From: Xylanibacter ruminicola
GTDB taxonomy: Bacteria > Bacteroidota > Bacteroidia > Bacteroidales > Bacteroidaceae
Reading direction: 5' to 3'
NCBI RefSeq assembly: GCF_900107775.1
Contig: NZ_FNRF01000001.1
Location: forward strand, 434,001 to 498,000
Length of the DNA: 64,000 nt
Part shown: positions 17,822 through 27,135 of the stretch, in pieces
Layout: each line of letters starts with the position of its first letter
Numbering within the stretch: the first letter of the stretch is position 1
The notes under the pieces: model-generated
What the model was told of the DNA's origin: nothing
Databases searched by the model: none
Seen by the model: the letters and a program-made list of their open reading frames with translations, nothing else
Position numbers and translations under genes: made by a program

Positions 17822-18355
17822 ATGACAGAGCATCCACTAGAAGTGTTCCGATTCTGCCCCAAGTGCGGCAGTCAGGATTTTGAGATTCACAATGCATTGA
17901 GTCGCCATTGTGCCAATTGTGGGTTTACATTCTATCAGAACCCACGCGCATCAACAGCCGCTTTTATCCTGAACGAAAAAGGCGAACTGCTAGTAGCCAC
18001 ACGAGGCAAGGAACCTGCCAAAGGCACCCTCGACCTGCCTGGCGGATTTGTAGATAACGACGAGAACGCCGAAGAGGGCATGGCGAGAGAAATCAAGGAA
18101 GAAACCGGACTCGATATCGATCCAGAAACCGTTGAGTATCAGTTCTCTATCCCCAACGTTTACCATTACTCGGGGATGGACATACACACACTCGACCTCT
18201 TCTTCCTGTGCCACGTAACAGGCGAGGCTGTAGTAAAAGCCGACGACGATGCCGCCGAACTGCAGTGGGTACCCCTCAGAGAGGTGTATGTAGAGCGTTT
18301 CGGACTGCGCTCCATACGCCAAGCCGTACACCGTTTCTTAGCACAGAATTGTTAA
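17822..18355 (+). CDS. Nudix hydrolase with zinc ribbon
   Basis: 177 residues. The N-terminal FCPKCGSQ...CANCGFTF is a four-cysteine zinc ribbon. The Nudix box reads GGFVDNDENAEEGMAREIKE then ETGL, matching GX5EX7REUXEEXGU. This architecture resembles NudC-type NADH pyrophosphatases, though the protein is shorter than the classical 257-aa NudC. It likely hydrolyses a nucleoside-diphosphate compound; the substrate is unknown. Confidence 0.87.
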   Translation: MTEHPLEVFRFCPKCGSQDFEIHNALSRHCANCGFTFYQNPRASTAAFILNEKGELLVATRGKEPAKGTLDLPGGFVDNDENAEEGMAREIKEETGLDIDPETVEYQFSIPNVYHYSGMDIHTLDLFFLCHVTGEAVVKADDDAAELQWVPLREVYVERFGLRSIRQAVHRFLAQNC

Positions 18356-18404
18356 TAAATCTGAAAATCCTCTATATAAATAAGGTGGAAGAGAGTTTTT
18401 TGCT

Positions 18405-18412
18405 TACTTTTG
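18405..18412 (+). promoter_or_regulatory. Promoter -7 box of topA-aroK
   Basis: TACTTTTG followed by C, 31 bases upstream of topA. Confidence 0.6.
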
Positions 18413-18443
18413 CAGCCCGTAAAGAAATATAACGCGACAGAAT

Positions 18444-20846
18444 ATGCAAAAGAACTTAGTGATAGTGGAGTCGCCCGCAAAGGCAAAGACTATTGAGAAA
18501 TTCCTGGGAAAGGATTACAAGGTTATGTCGAGCTACGGACACATCCGCGATTTGAAGAAAAGAGAAATCAGCATCGATGAGAAGACGCTGGAACCAGAAT
18601 ACGAGATTCCCGAAGAGAAGGTTAGTCTGGTAGAGGATTTACGCTCAAAAGCCGGCAAGGCAGAGACTGTATGGCTGGCATCCGATGAGGACCGCGAAGG
18701 AGAGGCCATCTCATGGCACCTTTGCGAAGTATTAGGATTAGACGAACAGAAAACTAACCGTATTGTATTCCACGAGATTACCGAATCGGCTATTCTCGAT
18801 GCCATCGAGCATCCACGCCATATCAACATGGATTTGGTTAACGCGCAGCAGGCCCGCCGCGTGCTCGACCGTCTGGTTGGTTTCAAACTCTCACCAGTAC
18901 TTTGGCGTAAGGTTAAGCCCGCCCTGTCGGCTGGTCGTGTACAGAGTGTTGCTGTACGACTGATTGTAGAGCGCGAGCGCGAGATACAGAATTTTAAGAG
19001 CGAGCCTTATTATAGTGTCAGCGGTGTGTTTGCCGTTGTTAACCCCGATGGCTCAGCCTCGGAGGTTAAAGCCCAGCTGAGCAAGCGTTTCAGCACCGAG
19101 GATGAAGTGATGGAATTCCTGGAGAAGTGCAAAACAGCCACTTTCTATGCCGATGCCATCACTAAAAAGCCATCAAAGCGTACACCTGCGCCCCCATTCA
19201 CCACATCTACCCTGCAACAGGAAGCAGCCCGCAAGCTCGGCTTCACCGTTAGTCAGACAATGATGGTGGCCCAGCACCTGTACGAGAGCGGACGTATTAC
19301 TTACATGCGTACCGACTCTGTAAACCTGTCGCAACTCTGTTTGAACGCCAGCAAGAGCGAGATTGTAAACCTCTATGGCGAGAACTATAGCAAACTTCGC
19401 AAGTATCACACCAACTCAAAGGGCGCTCAGGAGGCGCACGAGGCCATCCGTCCATCATACATGAATATGACTGAGATCGAAGGCAGTGCCCAGGAGCGTA
19501 AACTCTACGATTTGATTTGGAAGCGTACTATCGCCAGTCAGATGGCCGATGCGGAGATTGAAAAGACCACTATAACCATCAAGAGCGATGGTATCGAGGA
19601 GGTATTCACTGCTCAGGGTGAGGTTATCAAGTTTGATGGTTTCCTGAAAGTATATCGTGAATCATCCGACGATGACGAGAATGGCGAGGATTACAGCCAC
19701 TCACTTCCTGTTATCAAGAAAGGACAGGAGCTCACACGTCGCGAAATCCTTACCACCGAGCGTTTCAGTGCCGGTCCTCAGCGCTATACCGAGGCCAGTC
19801 TGGTACACAAGATGGAAGAGTTAGGTATCGGTCGTCCATCAACATACGCCCCAACCATCTCTACCATCCAACAGCGCGAGTATGTGATGAAGGGTGATAA
19901 GAAAGGCGAAGAGCGTTTCTACTCTATCTACCAGCTGAAGGGTAAGCAGATTACCCAGAAAACCCGTAAGGAGATGGCTGGCTCAGAGCGCGGCAAGCTG
20001 CTGCCTACCGACATTGGTACTGTAGTAAACGACTTCCTGATGGAAAACTTCCCTGGCATCATGGACTATAACTTTACTGCCAAGGTAGAGCAGGACTTTG
20101 ACAAGATTGCCGAGGGCGACGAGAAGTGGAAGGATATGATGAAGCACTTCTACAAGGACTTTGAGCCAACGGTTGAGGAAACTCTGAACAGCCGTCAGAA
20201 GTTCAAGGCTGGCGAACGCGAGCTGGGTAACGACCCCAAGACCGGTCGTCCAGTATTTGTAAAGATTGGTCGCTTCGGACCTGTAGTACAGATTGGTTCG
20301 TCGGAGGATAAGGACAAGCCTCAGTTTGCCCAGTTACCTAAGGAGCTGAGTATGGAAACAATCACCTTGGAAGAGGCTATGGAGCTGTTTAAGCTGCCAC
20401 GCGACTTGGGTGAGTTCGAAGGTCTGCCCGTAAGCGTTGGTGCTGGTAGATTCGGTCCTTACGTTAAGCACGACCGCATGTTTGCATCACTGCCAAAGGA
20501 TGCCGATCCAATGGCTATCACACTCGACGAGGCCATTGTGCTCATCCAGGAGAAGCGCCGACAGGAAGCAGCCAAGCACATGAAGTTCTTCCTTGAGGAT
20601 CCCAAGTTGGAGATTATGAACGGTATCTACGGTCCTTACCTGGCCTACGACGGACAGAACTATCGCCTGCCAAAGAACCTGCACGAGAACGCCAAGGATC
20701 TTACCTACGACGAGTGCATGAAGATTATCGAACAGATGAAGAGCGAGGAGGGTGATAAGAAAACCGCCAAGCGAGGTGCAAGAAAAGGTGCTGGCAGAAA
20801 GGCCGCCACTAAGAAGACAACCACAAAAGCAGAGGCAGAGGCATGA
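18444..20846 (+). CDS. topA: DNA topoisomerase I
   Basis: 800 residues. A Toprim domain opens the protein (NLVIVESPAKAKTIEKFLG, with SDEDREGEAISWHL carrying the metal acidics). The active-site Tyr lies in GRITYMRTDS, and GIGRPSTYAPTISTI is a conserved late motif. The C-terminal part has repeats of the type IGRFGPVVQIG, GAGRFGPYVKH and IYGPYLAYDG rather than four-cysteine zinc fingers, then a Lys/Ala-rich tail. It relaxes negative supercoils. Its stop overlaps aroK by four bases (ATGA), so the two are coupled. Confidence 0.96.
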   Translation: MQKNLVIVESPAKAKTIEKFLGKDYKVMSSYGHIRDLKKREISIDEKTLEPEYEIPEEKVSLVEDLRSKAGKAETVWLASDEDREGEAISWHLCEVLGLDEQKTNRIVFHEITESAILDAIEHPRHINMDLVNAQQARRVLDRLVGFKLSPVLWRKVKPALSAGRVQSVAVRLIVEREREIQNFKSEPYYSVSGVFAVVNPDGSASEVKAQLSKRFSTEDEVMEFLEKCKTATFYADAITKKPSKRTPAPPFTTSTLQQEAARKLGFTVSQTMMVAQHLYESGRITYMRTDSVNLSQLCLNASKSEIVNLYGENYSKLRKYHTNSKGAQEAHEAIRPSYMNMTEIEGSAQERKLYDLIWKRTIASQMADAEIEKTTITIKSDGIEEVFTAQGEVIKFDGFLKVYRESSDDDENGEDYSHSLPVIKKGQELTRREILTTERFSAGPQRYTEASLVHKMEELGIGRPSTYAPTISTIQQREYVMKGDKKGEERFYSIYQLKGKQITQKTRKEMAGSERGKLLPTDIGTVVNDFLMENFPGIMDYNFTAKVEQDFDKIAEGDEKWKDMMKHFYKDFEPTVEETLNSRQKFKAGERELGNDPKTGRPVFVKIGRFGPVVQIGSSEDKDKPQFAQLPKELSMETITLEEAMELFKLPRDLGEFEGLPVSVGAGRFGPYVKHDRMFASLPKDADPMAITLDEAIVLIQEKRRQEAAKHMKFFLEDPKLEIMNGIYGPYLAYDGQNYRLPKNLHENAKDLTYDECMKIIEQMKSEEGDKKTAKRGARKGAGRKAATKKTTTKAEAEA

Positions 20847-21370
20847 AGCGCATCATTCTGATAGGCTATATGGGAGCCGGCAAAACCACCATCGGTAAGG
20901 CTCTTTCAAAGGAGTTAGGTGCCACCTTCTACGACCTCGACTGGTATATCGAGAGCCGCATGCGCAAAACAGTGGCACAGATATTTGCCGAACGTGGCGA
21001 AGAGGGTTTCCGAAAAATGGAGCACAGCATGCTGCACGAGGTGGCAGAGTTTGAGAATGTAATCATTAGCTGTGGCGGCGGCACGCCCTGCTTCTTTGAC
21101 AATATGGACTATCTGAACCAGCAGGGACTGACGGTTTACCTGAAGGCCGATCCCGAGGTACTGTACAACCACCTGCTGATGGGCAAGGTTGAGCGCCCGC
21201 TGATTAAAGGTAAAAGCCCCGAGGAGCTGATAACCTTTATCCGCCAGCAACTGGAGAAGCGCGAGCCTTTCTACACTAAAGCCAAATATACACTCGACGT
21301 GAGTCTGATGGACAACTACGAGAAAATCAAGATTAGCGTCGACAAGATAAAAGAACTATTAGATTTATAA
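20843..21370 (+). CDS. aroK: Shikimate kinase
   Basis: 175 residues. The Walker A loop GYMGAGKTTIGKAL, the DLDWYIE segment (substrate Asp), the FRKMEH Arg and the CGGGTPC loop are all standard. It phosphorylates shikimate at the 3-position in chorismate synthesis. It is translationally coupled to topA. Confidence 0.95.
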   Translation: MKRIILIGYMGAGKTTIGKALSKELGATFYDLDWYIESRMRKTVAQIFAERGEEGFRKMEHSMLHEVAEFENVIISCGGGTPCFFDNMDYLNQQGLTVYLKADPEVLYNHLLMGKVERPLIKGKSPEELITFIRQQLEKREPFYTKAKYTLDVSLMDNYEKIKISVDKIKELLDL

Positions 21371-21392
21371 CATATTCATATCCGTTTAGAAA

Positions 21393-23285
21393 ATGAAGAA
21401 ATGGACGATTGAGGATTCTAAGGAGTTGTACAACATCAACGGTTGGGGCACTTCTTATTTTGGTATCAACGACAAGGGCGATGTTTACGTTACCCCCAGC
21501 AAGAACAGCACACAGATTGACTTGCGCGAGGTAATGGACGAACTGGCACTGCGTGATGTTACGCCACCAGTACTGTTGCGTTTCCCCGATATTCTTGATA
21601 ATCGTATCGAGAAAACGTGGAGCTGCTTTAAAAAGGCATCCGAGGAGTACGACTACAAAGGCGAGAACTACGTGGTTTATCCCATCAAGGTAAACCAGAT
21701 GCAGCCTGTGGTCGAGGAGATTATCTCGCACGGCCGAAAATTCAACCTTGGCCTTGAGGCAGGTTCAAAACCCGAGTTGCATGCCGTTATCGCCATGCAG
21801 TGCCAAAGCGACTCAATCATCATCTGTAACGGATATAAGGATCAGAGCTATATCGAGCTGGCCCTGCTGGCACAGAAGATGGGCAAGCAGATCTTCATCG
21901 TAGTTGAGAAGATGAACGAGCTCGAGATTATCGCTCGCGAGGCTAAGAAGATGAATATCCGACCAAACATCGGTATCCGCATCAAACTGGCCTCAAGCGG
22001 CTCAGGCAAATGGGAAGAGAGCGGCGGCGATGCCAGCAAATTCGGACTTACCAGTGCAGAGTTGCTCGAAGCACTCGACTTTCTGGAGAAGAAAGGACTG
22101 AACGACTGTCTGCGCCTCATCCACTTCCACATTGGTAGCCAGATTACCAAGATCCGCCGTATCCAGACAGCCCTTCGCGAAGCTTCGCAGTTCTATATCC
22201 AGCTGCACAAAATGGGCTACAACGTAGATTTTGTTGACTGTGGTGGCGGTCTGGGCGTTGACTACGACGGAACTCGTTCTCCATCCAGCGAGAGTTCAGT
22301 AAACTATTCTATTCAGGAGTACGTTAACGACTGTATCTACACGTTTGTAGAAGCAGCCAACAAGAACGAACTGCCTCACCCCAATATCATTACCGAGAGC
22401 GGCCGTTCATTGGCTGCCCACCACTCAGTGCTGGTTATCGATGTACTTGAGACAGCCTCTCTGCCCGAGATGCCCGAGGAGTTTGAGCCAGATGCCAACA
22501 GCCACCAGCTGGTTAAGGACCTGTATGAGATTTGGGACAACCTGAGTCCACGTAATGTCTTGGAGGACTGGCACGATGCCGAGCAAATACGTGAAGAAGT
22601 TCTCGACTTGTTCAGTCATGGTATCGTTGACCTGAGAACCCGTGCTGAGGTAGAAGCTATGTACTGGAGCGTATGCCACGAGATTCATGCCCTGGCCAAG
22701 AGTCTGAAGCATATCCCAGAGGAACTCATGAAGATTGACAAGCTCCTGGCCGATAAGTACTTCTGTAACTTCTCACTATTCCAGAGTCTGAGCGACTCAT
22801 GGGCCATCGACCAGGTATTCCCCATCATGCCTATCCAGCGTTTAGACGAGCGTCCCACACGTAATGCAACCATTCAGGACATTACCTGCGATAGTGATGG
22901 AAAGATAGCAAACTTTACCACCAACCGCAACAACTCGCACTCACTGCCTGTTCATGCACTCAAAAAGAACGAGCCTTACTACTTAGGCGTGTTCCTGGTA
23001 GGTGCTTATCAGGAAATCTTAGGCGACATGCACAACCTGTTCGGCGACACCAATGCCGTTCACATCTCCGAAAAGGACGGCACCTACCACATCGACCAGA
23101 TTATCGATGGTGAGACCGTTGAAGAGGTTCTGGAATACGTGCAGTACAACCCCAAGAAGCTGGTTCGCCAGTTGGAAGTTTGGGTTGCCAAGAGCGTAAA
23201 GCAGGGCAAAATCAGTTTGGACGAGGGTAAGGAATTCCTCTCTAACTACCGCTCTGGACTCTACGGATACACCTATCTTGAGTAG
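21393..23285 (+). CDS. speA: Biosynthetic arginine decarboxylase
   Basis: 630 residues, the expected length for the fold-III, PLP-dependent SpeA family. YPIKVNQMQPVVEE carries the PLP-binding Lys, HFHIGSQITKI and DCGGGLGVDYDGTRS are conserved, and CHEIHALAKS and LFQSLSDSWAIDQVFPIMPI mark the C-terminal domain. It makes agmatine from arginine for polyamine synthesis. It is the first of a plus-strand run that ends in argB, an arginine-biosynthesis gene. Confidence 0.95.
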   Translation: MKKWTIEDSKELYNINGWGTSYFGINDKGDVYVTPSKNSTQIDLREVMDELALRDVTPPVLLRFPDILDNRIEKTWSCFKKASEEYDYKGENYVVYPIKVNQMQPVVEEIISHGRKFNLGLEAGSKPELHAVIAMQCQSDSIIICNGYKDQSYIELALLAQKMGKQIFIVVEKMNELEIIAREAKKMNIRPNIGIRIKLASSGSGKWEESGGDASKFGLTSAELLEALDFLEKKGLNDCLRLIHFHIGSQITKIRRIQTALREASQFYIQLHKMGYNVDFVDCGGGLGVDYDGTRSPSSESSVNYSIQEYVNDCIYTFVEAANKNELPHPNIITESGRSLAAHHSVLVIDVLETASLPEMPEEFEPDANSHQLVKDLYEIWDNLSPRNVLEDWHDAEQIREEVLDLFSHGIVDLRTRAEVEAMYWSVCHEIHALAKSLKHIPEELMKIDKLLADKYFCNFSLFQSLSDSWAIDQVFPIMPIQRLDERPTRNATIQDITCDSDGKIANFTTNRNNSHSLPVHALKKNEPYYLGVFLVGAYQEILGDMHNLFGDTNAVHISEKDGTYHIDQIIDGETVEEVLEYVQYNPKKLVRQLEVWVAKSVKQGKISLDEGKEFLSNYRSGLYGYTYLE

Positions 23286-23357
23286 GCTGTTTCTTCTCAT
23301 GTCATCATCTATCAGATGATACAAGTCGTACTTCAATACACTAAATAACAATTCGAC

Positions 23358-23777
23358 GTGCGTTACCAAAATCATCTTACACTGCCCAACGATGTGCAGG
23401 AAGTGCCCCAGCTCAATGCATTTGTAGATGAGGTGTGCGAGACGGCAGGTCTCGACATGAGCACAACGATGAAGATTAACCTGGCCATCGAAGAGGCTGT
23501 GGTTAACGTCATGAACTATGCCTATCCTAATGGTAAGGGCGATGTGGATATCGATGCCCAGATAAACGATGAGCATCTTAAGTTTGTCATCATCGACAGC
23601 GGTACCCCCTTCGACCCCACGGTCAAAGCCGAGGTCGACACTACGCTTTCAGCCGAACAGCGTAGTATCGGCGGATTAGGCATTCACCTGATACGACAAA
23701 TAATGGATACCATTAACTACGAGCGGGTAGATAATAAGAATTTACTCACACTCAGCAAAAATATCACTAAAAAATAA
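23358..23777 (+). CDS. RsbW-like anti-sigma factor / serine kinase
   Basis: 139 residues in the HATPase_c_2 family. The N-box is INLAIEEAVVNVMNYAYP, the G1 box IIDSGTPFDP and the G2-like box GGLGIHLIRQIMD. RsbW/SpoIIAB relatives bind a sigma factor or phosphorylate a STAS partner. The start is a GTG at 23358; no ATG is available upstream in frame. The next gene, 6 bases on, encodes a STAS protein, so the two form a partner-switch pair. Confidence 0.87.
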   Translation: MRYQNHLTLPNDVQEVPQLNAFVDEVCETAGLDMSTTMKINLAIEEAVVNVMNYAYPNGKGDVDIDAQINDEHLKFVIIDSGTPFDPTVKAEVDTTLSAEQRSIGGLGIHLIRQIMDTINYERVDNKNLLTLSKNITKK

Positions 23778-23783
23778 ATAGTT

Positions 23784-24086
23784 ATGAAAACAACATTCAA
23801 AGAAGAAGAGAAAAATTTCGTGATGTACTTCGAAGGTCGTTTGGATACGGCTGCATCAGCAGAGGTTGAAAAGAGTATGGCTCCACTTTACGAATGCTCT
23901 GGTCACGATATCATTCTTGATTGCACAGCACTCGAGTACATCTCATCAAGTGGTCTGCGCCTATTCCTAGGTTTGCTCAAGGCCGCAAAGCCCAAAGGCA
24001 GCCATGTTTATCTGCGCAACATGAACGAAGATCTGCGCCAGGTGTTTGCCATGACTGGATTTATTAATCTTTTTGAGTTTATCTAA
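23784..24086 (+). CDS. STAS-domain anti-sigma factor antagonist
   Basis: 100 residues. The STAS fold is complete, with the phosphorylatable Ser in LEYISSSGLRLFLG (about Ser55 before Gly57). The protein probably binds the upstream RsbW-like kinase and is inactivated by phosphorylation. Its stop overlaps the start of the RelA-like gene (TAATG), so a partner switch and an alarmone synthetase are physically coupled. Confidence 0.88.
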   Translation: MKTTFKEEEKNFVMYFEGRLDTAASAEVEKSMAPLYECSGHDIILDCTALEYISSSGLRLFLGLLKAAKPKGSHVYLRNMNEDLRQVFAMTGFINLFEFI

Positions 24087-25135
24087 TGCGCCTGTCGCCA
24101 CATTGCGAAGCGTTGCTGCAGGAGTTCATCGACCTGCGGCCACAACTGATACTGCTTGATAACAAGATTTTCGAGCTGTTACAAACTACCATGCAGCAAC
24201 AGGGTATCGAACTTAACAGCATCGAGCACCGCATCAAGGGCGTAGAGTCACTGGCTGGTAAGTTAGAGCGCAAGGGCGAGAAGTATCACTCGCTAAGCGA
24301 TATTACCGACCTGATTGGCCTGCGCATTGTTACCTTCTATACCGATGATGTGGATAAGGTAGCAGCCATCGTCAGTCAGTTGTTCGATATCGACTGGAGC
24401 AACTCTGTTGATAAGCGCAAACTGCACGATTTCAACAGCTTTGGCTATAACTCGCTGCACTACATCTGTCAACTGCACGAGGGTAGCATTCCCTTCGAGA
24501 TACAGATACGTACAGCACTGCAGCACACATGGTCGGCCATCGAACACGACATCGGCTACAAGGGTGCCGTTAAACTGCCCCCACAGTATCGCCGACAGTT
24601 CAGTCGTCTGGCCGGTATGTTAGAGTTGGCCGATGATGAATTCAGCCGTCTGCGCACCACGATGACCGAATATCGCCGACAGATACAAACGCTGGTAAAA
24701 TCAGGTAACCTGAGCGATGTAACACTCTCTACCGACTCGTTCCGCAGCTATCTTGAGCTGCACCCATTCGAGCGTCTTAACCAGCGTATTGCCGCTGTCA
24801 ACCAGGCCGAGCTTTTCCCCGCCTCACTGATGCCGTTCCTGCGCGTTCTGGAGCATTTTGGCATGGAGTCGTTAGGCGATGTACAAGCCATGGTCGACGA
24901 TTTGAGCGATACAGCCTATCAGCTGGCCCTGTCGCAGTTGGCTGTTACCGACCTTGACATCCTGTCTGAGTCGGTTGGTCTGCAGAACCTATGCGTGGTT
25001 TACGCCTTGAAGCATGGTGGCGGTCGCGATGATGTGAAGATGATTTACGACACCCTGTACGGTGCCAACGAGAGTAATGCTATACTGGCCGATGCCATGA
25101 TACGCCAATACAAGGCTATCGGACAAAAGCAGTAA
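24086..25135 (+). CDS. RelA/SpoT-domain protein, probable small alarmone synthetase
   Basis: 349 residues. There is no HD hydrolase domain. The synthetase core spans about 44-215: RIKGVESLAGKLERKGEKY, the DITDLIGLRIVTFY segment, FGYNSLHYICQL (about 119-130) and FEIQIRTALQHTWSAIEHD. After it comes a helical region of about 130 residues without TGS or ACT domains. It is predicted to make (p)ppGpp-type alarmones. The TAATG overlap with the STAS gene suggests the partner switch could regulate it or share its stress signal. Confidence 0.87.
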   Translation: MRLSPHCEALLQEFIDLRPQLILLDNKIFELLQTTMQQQGIELNSIEHRIKGVESLAGKLERKGEKYHSLSDITDLIGLRIVTFYTDDVDKVAAIVSQLFDIDWSNSVDKRKLHDFNSFGYNSLHYICQLHEGSIPFEIQIRTALQHTWSAIEHDIGYKGAVKLPPQYRRQFSRLAGMLELADDEFSRLRTTMTEYRRQIQTLVKSGNLSDVTLSTDSFRSYLELHPFERLNQRIAAVNQAELFPASLMPFLRVLEHFGMESLGDVQAMVDDLSDTAYQLALSQLAVTDLDILSESVGLQNLCVVYALKHGGGRDDVKMIYDTLYGANESNAILADAMIRQYKAIGQKQ

Positions 25136-25156
25136 CACTCATACACATATTATAAA

Positions 25157-25930
25157 ATGAAAGAGAAACTAACAATTGTAAAAGTAGGTGGCGCCGTGGT
25201 CGAAGACGAGGTCCAGCTCAGTCAGCTGCTCAAAGATTTCAGTGCCATCAAGGGCAACAAAGTGCTCATTCATGGCGGTGGCCGTCGTGCCACTCAGGTA
25301 GCAGCAAGCCTGGGCATCGAGTCGAAGATGGTTGGCGGACGCCGCATTACCGATGCCGACATGCTGAGCGTGGTAACCATGGTTTACGGCGGACTGGTTA
25401 ACAAGAACCTGGTGGCCCGCCTGCAGGCTAATGGTGTAAACGCCTTGGGCCTTACTGGTGCCGATATGGATGTGATTCGCAGCCATAAGCGCCCCATTAA
25501 GGATGGTGTGGATTTTGGTTTTGTGGGCGATGTTGATCGCGCCGACGGTGAGATGCTGAGCCGTCTGATTAAGGCAGGCATCACCCCCGTGATGGCCCCA
25601 CTCACCCACGATGGTCAGGGACACATCCTGAACACCAATGCCGACACCATTGCCAGCGAAACAGCCAAAGCTTTAGCTCCCTATTACGATGTAACGCTTA
25701 TCTACAGTTTCGAGAAGAAAGGCGTACTGCGTAATCCCGACGACGATGATTCGGTTATCCCCACCATCACCCGCGCCGATTTCGAGCAGTACAAGGCCGA
25801 TGGCACCATTAGTGGTGGCATGCTGCCTAAGATCGAGAATGCCCTGAGCGCCATCGATGCTGGCGTTAGTCGGGTTATCATTACCCAGGCCACTGCCATC
25901 GATGGAGAGAGCGGCACAAAAATTTTCTAA
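25157..25930 (+). CDS. argB: Acetylglutamate kinase
   Basis: 257 residues. The amino-acid kinase fold is clear: IVKVGGAVVED at the N-terminus, IHGGGRRATQV, VGGRRITDADML and TISGGMLPKIENAL near the C-terminus. It phosphorylates N-acetylglutamate in arginine synthesis. It sits 21 bases after the RelA-like gene; with speA at the front, the run brackets regulatory genes with arginine metabolism. Confidence 0.95.
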   Translation: MKEKLTIVKVGGAVVEDEVQLSQLLKDFSAIKGNKVLIHGGGRRATQVAASLGIESKMVGGRRITDADMLSVVTMVYGGLVNKNLVARLQANGVNALGLTGADMDVIRSHKRPIKDGVDFGFVGDVDRADGEMLSRLIKAGITPVMAPLTHDGQGHILNTNADTIASETAKALAPYYDVTLIYSFEKKGVLRNPDDDDSVIPTITRADFEQYKADGTISGGMLPKIENALSAIDAGVSRVIITQATAIDGESGTKIF

Positions 25931-25988
25931 TTTTTTTTGTTTTACTTGTAACTTTTGCCCCAGGTTATTCGTCATATAATAAGAGAGG

Positions 25989-26507
25989 ATGAAAAAGATA
26001 AGTTTTAAAACTGACATCTTGCCGCTGAAGAACGAGCTCTACAGGCTTGCCCTCCGCATCACCCTCAACCCTGCAGAGGCAGAGGATGTAGTACAGGACA
26101 CGATGATAAAGGTGTGGAATCGCCGCGAGGCATGGGACGACATCGAATCGATTGAAGCCTTTTGCCTTACCATCTGCCGCAACCTGGCACTCGACAGAAT
26201 GCGCCACTTGGAAAACCAGAACCAGAGCCTGGAAGAAGGCGACCACGACAAAGCCGACCAGAGCTACGCCTCGAACCCTGAAGAGCAGGCTATGCAGCGC
26301 AATCGCATCGAGCTGATACGCCAACTTATTAATGAGCTGCCTGAGAAACAGCGAAGCGCCATGCAGTTGCGCGAATTCGAAGGCAAAAGTTATAAAGAAA
26401 TAGCGTCGATTATGGCTGTCAGCGAAGAGCAGGTAAAGGTAAACATCTTCCGCGCTCGCCAAGCCATCCGACAAAAATATATTGAAACCGAGAAATATGG
26501 ATTATAA
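25989..26507 (+). CDS. ECF-type RNA polymerase sigma factor
   Basis: 172 residues. Region 2 reads LYRLALRITLNPAEAEDVVQ followed by DTMIKVWNRRE. Region 4 reads LPEKQRSAMQLREFEGKSYK followed by EIASIMAVSEEQVKVNIFRA. It directs RNA polymerase to an unknown regulon, perhaps including its own unit. The next gene starts 11 bases before the stop and encodes a small membrane protein, the normal place for an anti-sigma factor. Confidence 0.92.
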   Translation: MKKISFKTDILPLKNELYRLALRITLNPAEAEDVVQDTMIKVWNRREAWDDIESIEAFCLTICRNLALDRMRHLENQNQSLEEGDHDKADQSYASNPEEQAMQRNRIELIRQLINELPEKQRSAMQLREFEGKSYKEIASIMAVSEEQVKVNIFRARQAIRQKYIETEKYGL

Positions 26508-26976
26508 GTATATCGAACAGTTACTGGAGCGCTACTGGCAGTGTGAAACCACACTACAGGAAGAGTCAATTCTGCGCACATTCTTCAGTCAGGAGGATGT
26601 ACCAGCCAGTCTGATGCAGTACAAAGCGCTGTTTACTCTCGAGCAGGAGAAGCCTGAACTGGGCGATGACTTTGATGCCCGAATACTCGAAATGGTAGGC
26701 GAGAACACCGAAGCGCCAAAGGCAAAGATGGTAACCCTTACCACACGCCTCATGCCGCTGTTCCGTGCTGCAGCCGTGGTAGCCATCATCCTTACACTGG
26801 GTAACGCCGCACAGGCCCCTTGGGACCGCGGATGGGACGATCCAAAGGATGCATATGCTAAGTTCCACCAGCAGCATCAGGCCGACTCCGTTAACACCCT
26901 CGGCACTATGCAGGCCGAGAATATGGCCGACACCGCAAAGGTAAGTGCCACGGATACGCCCGCCTTATACGAATAA
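26497..26976 (+). CDS. Small membrane protein, probable anti-sigma factor
   Basis: 159 residues from the ATG at 26497, which lies in the end of the sigma gene. A cytosolic N-terminal part (about 1-88) is followed by one membrane segment around residues 95-110 (AAAVVAIILTLGNAA) and a short external tail. No zinc-binding HxxxCxxC motif is seen. Function as the anti-sigma partner is inferred from overlap and topology only. Confidence 0.72.
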   Translation: MDYKYIEQLLERYWQCETTLQEESILRTFFSQEDVPASLMQYKALFTLEQEKPELGDDFDARILEMVGENTEAPKAKMVTLTTRLMPLFRAAAVVAIILTLGNAAQAPWDRGWDDPKDAYAKFHQQHQADSVNTLGTMQAENMADTAKVSATDTPALYE

Positions 26977-27094
26977 GATATTTTTTTCTATGCTTTCTTT
27001 ATAAATAAAACAAGTAAAACAATTAAGACGCCGAAAGCTGTGAAGCTCCGGTTTGTTTCTCTCAAATTTTCAGGAAATACTAACGCTGAAGTTA

Positions 27095-27118
27095 AAGGCT
27101 GCACAAACGTGCAGCCTT
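27095..27118. terminator. Bidirectional terminator
   Basis: AAGGCTGCAC and GTGCAGCCTT pair perfectly around AAAC, flanked by A-rich and T-rich sides. It serves the sigma/anti-sigma unit and the convergent CPBP gene. Confidence 0.82.
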
Positions 27119-27135
27119 CTTCAATGTTATAGGGT

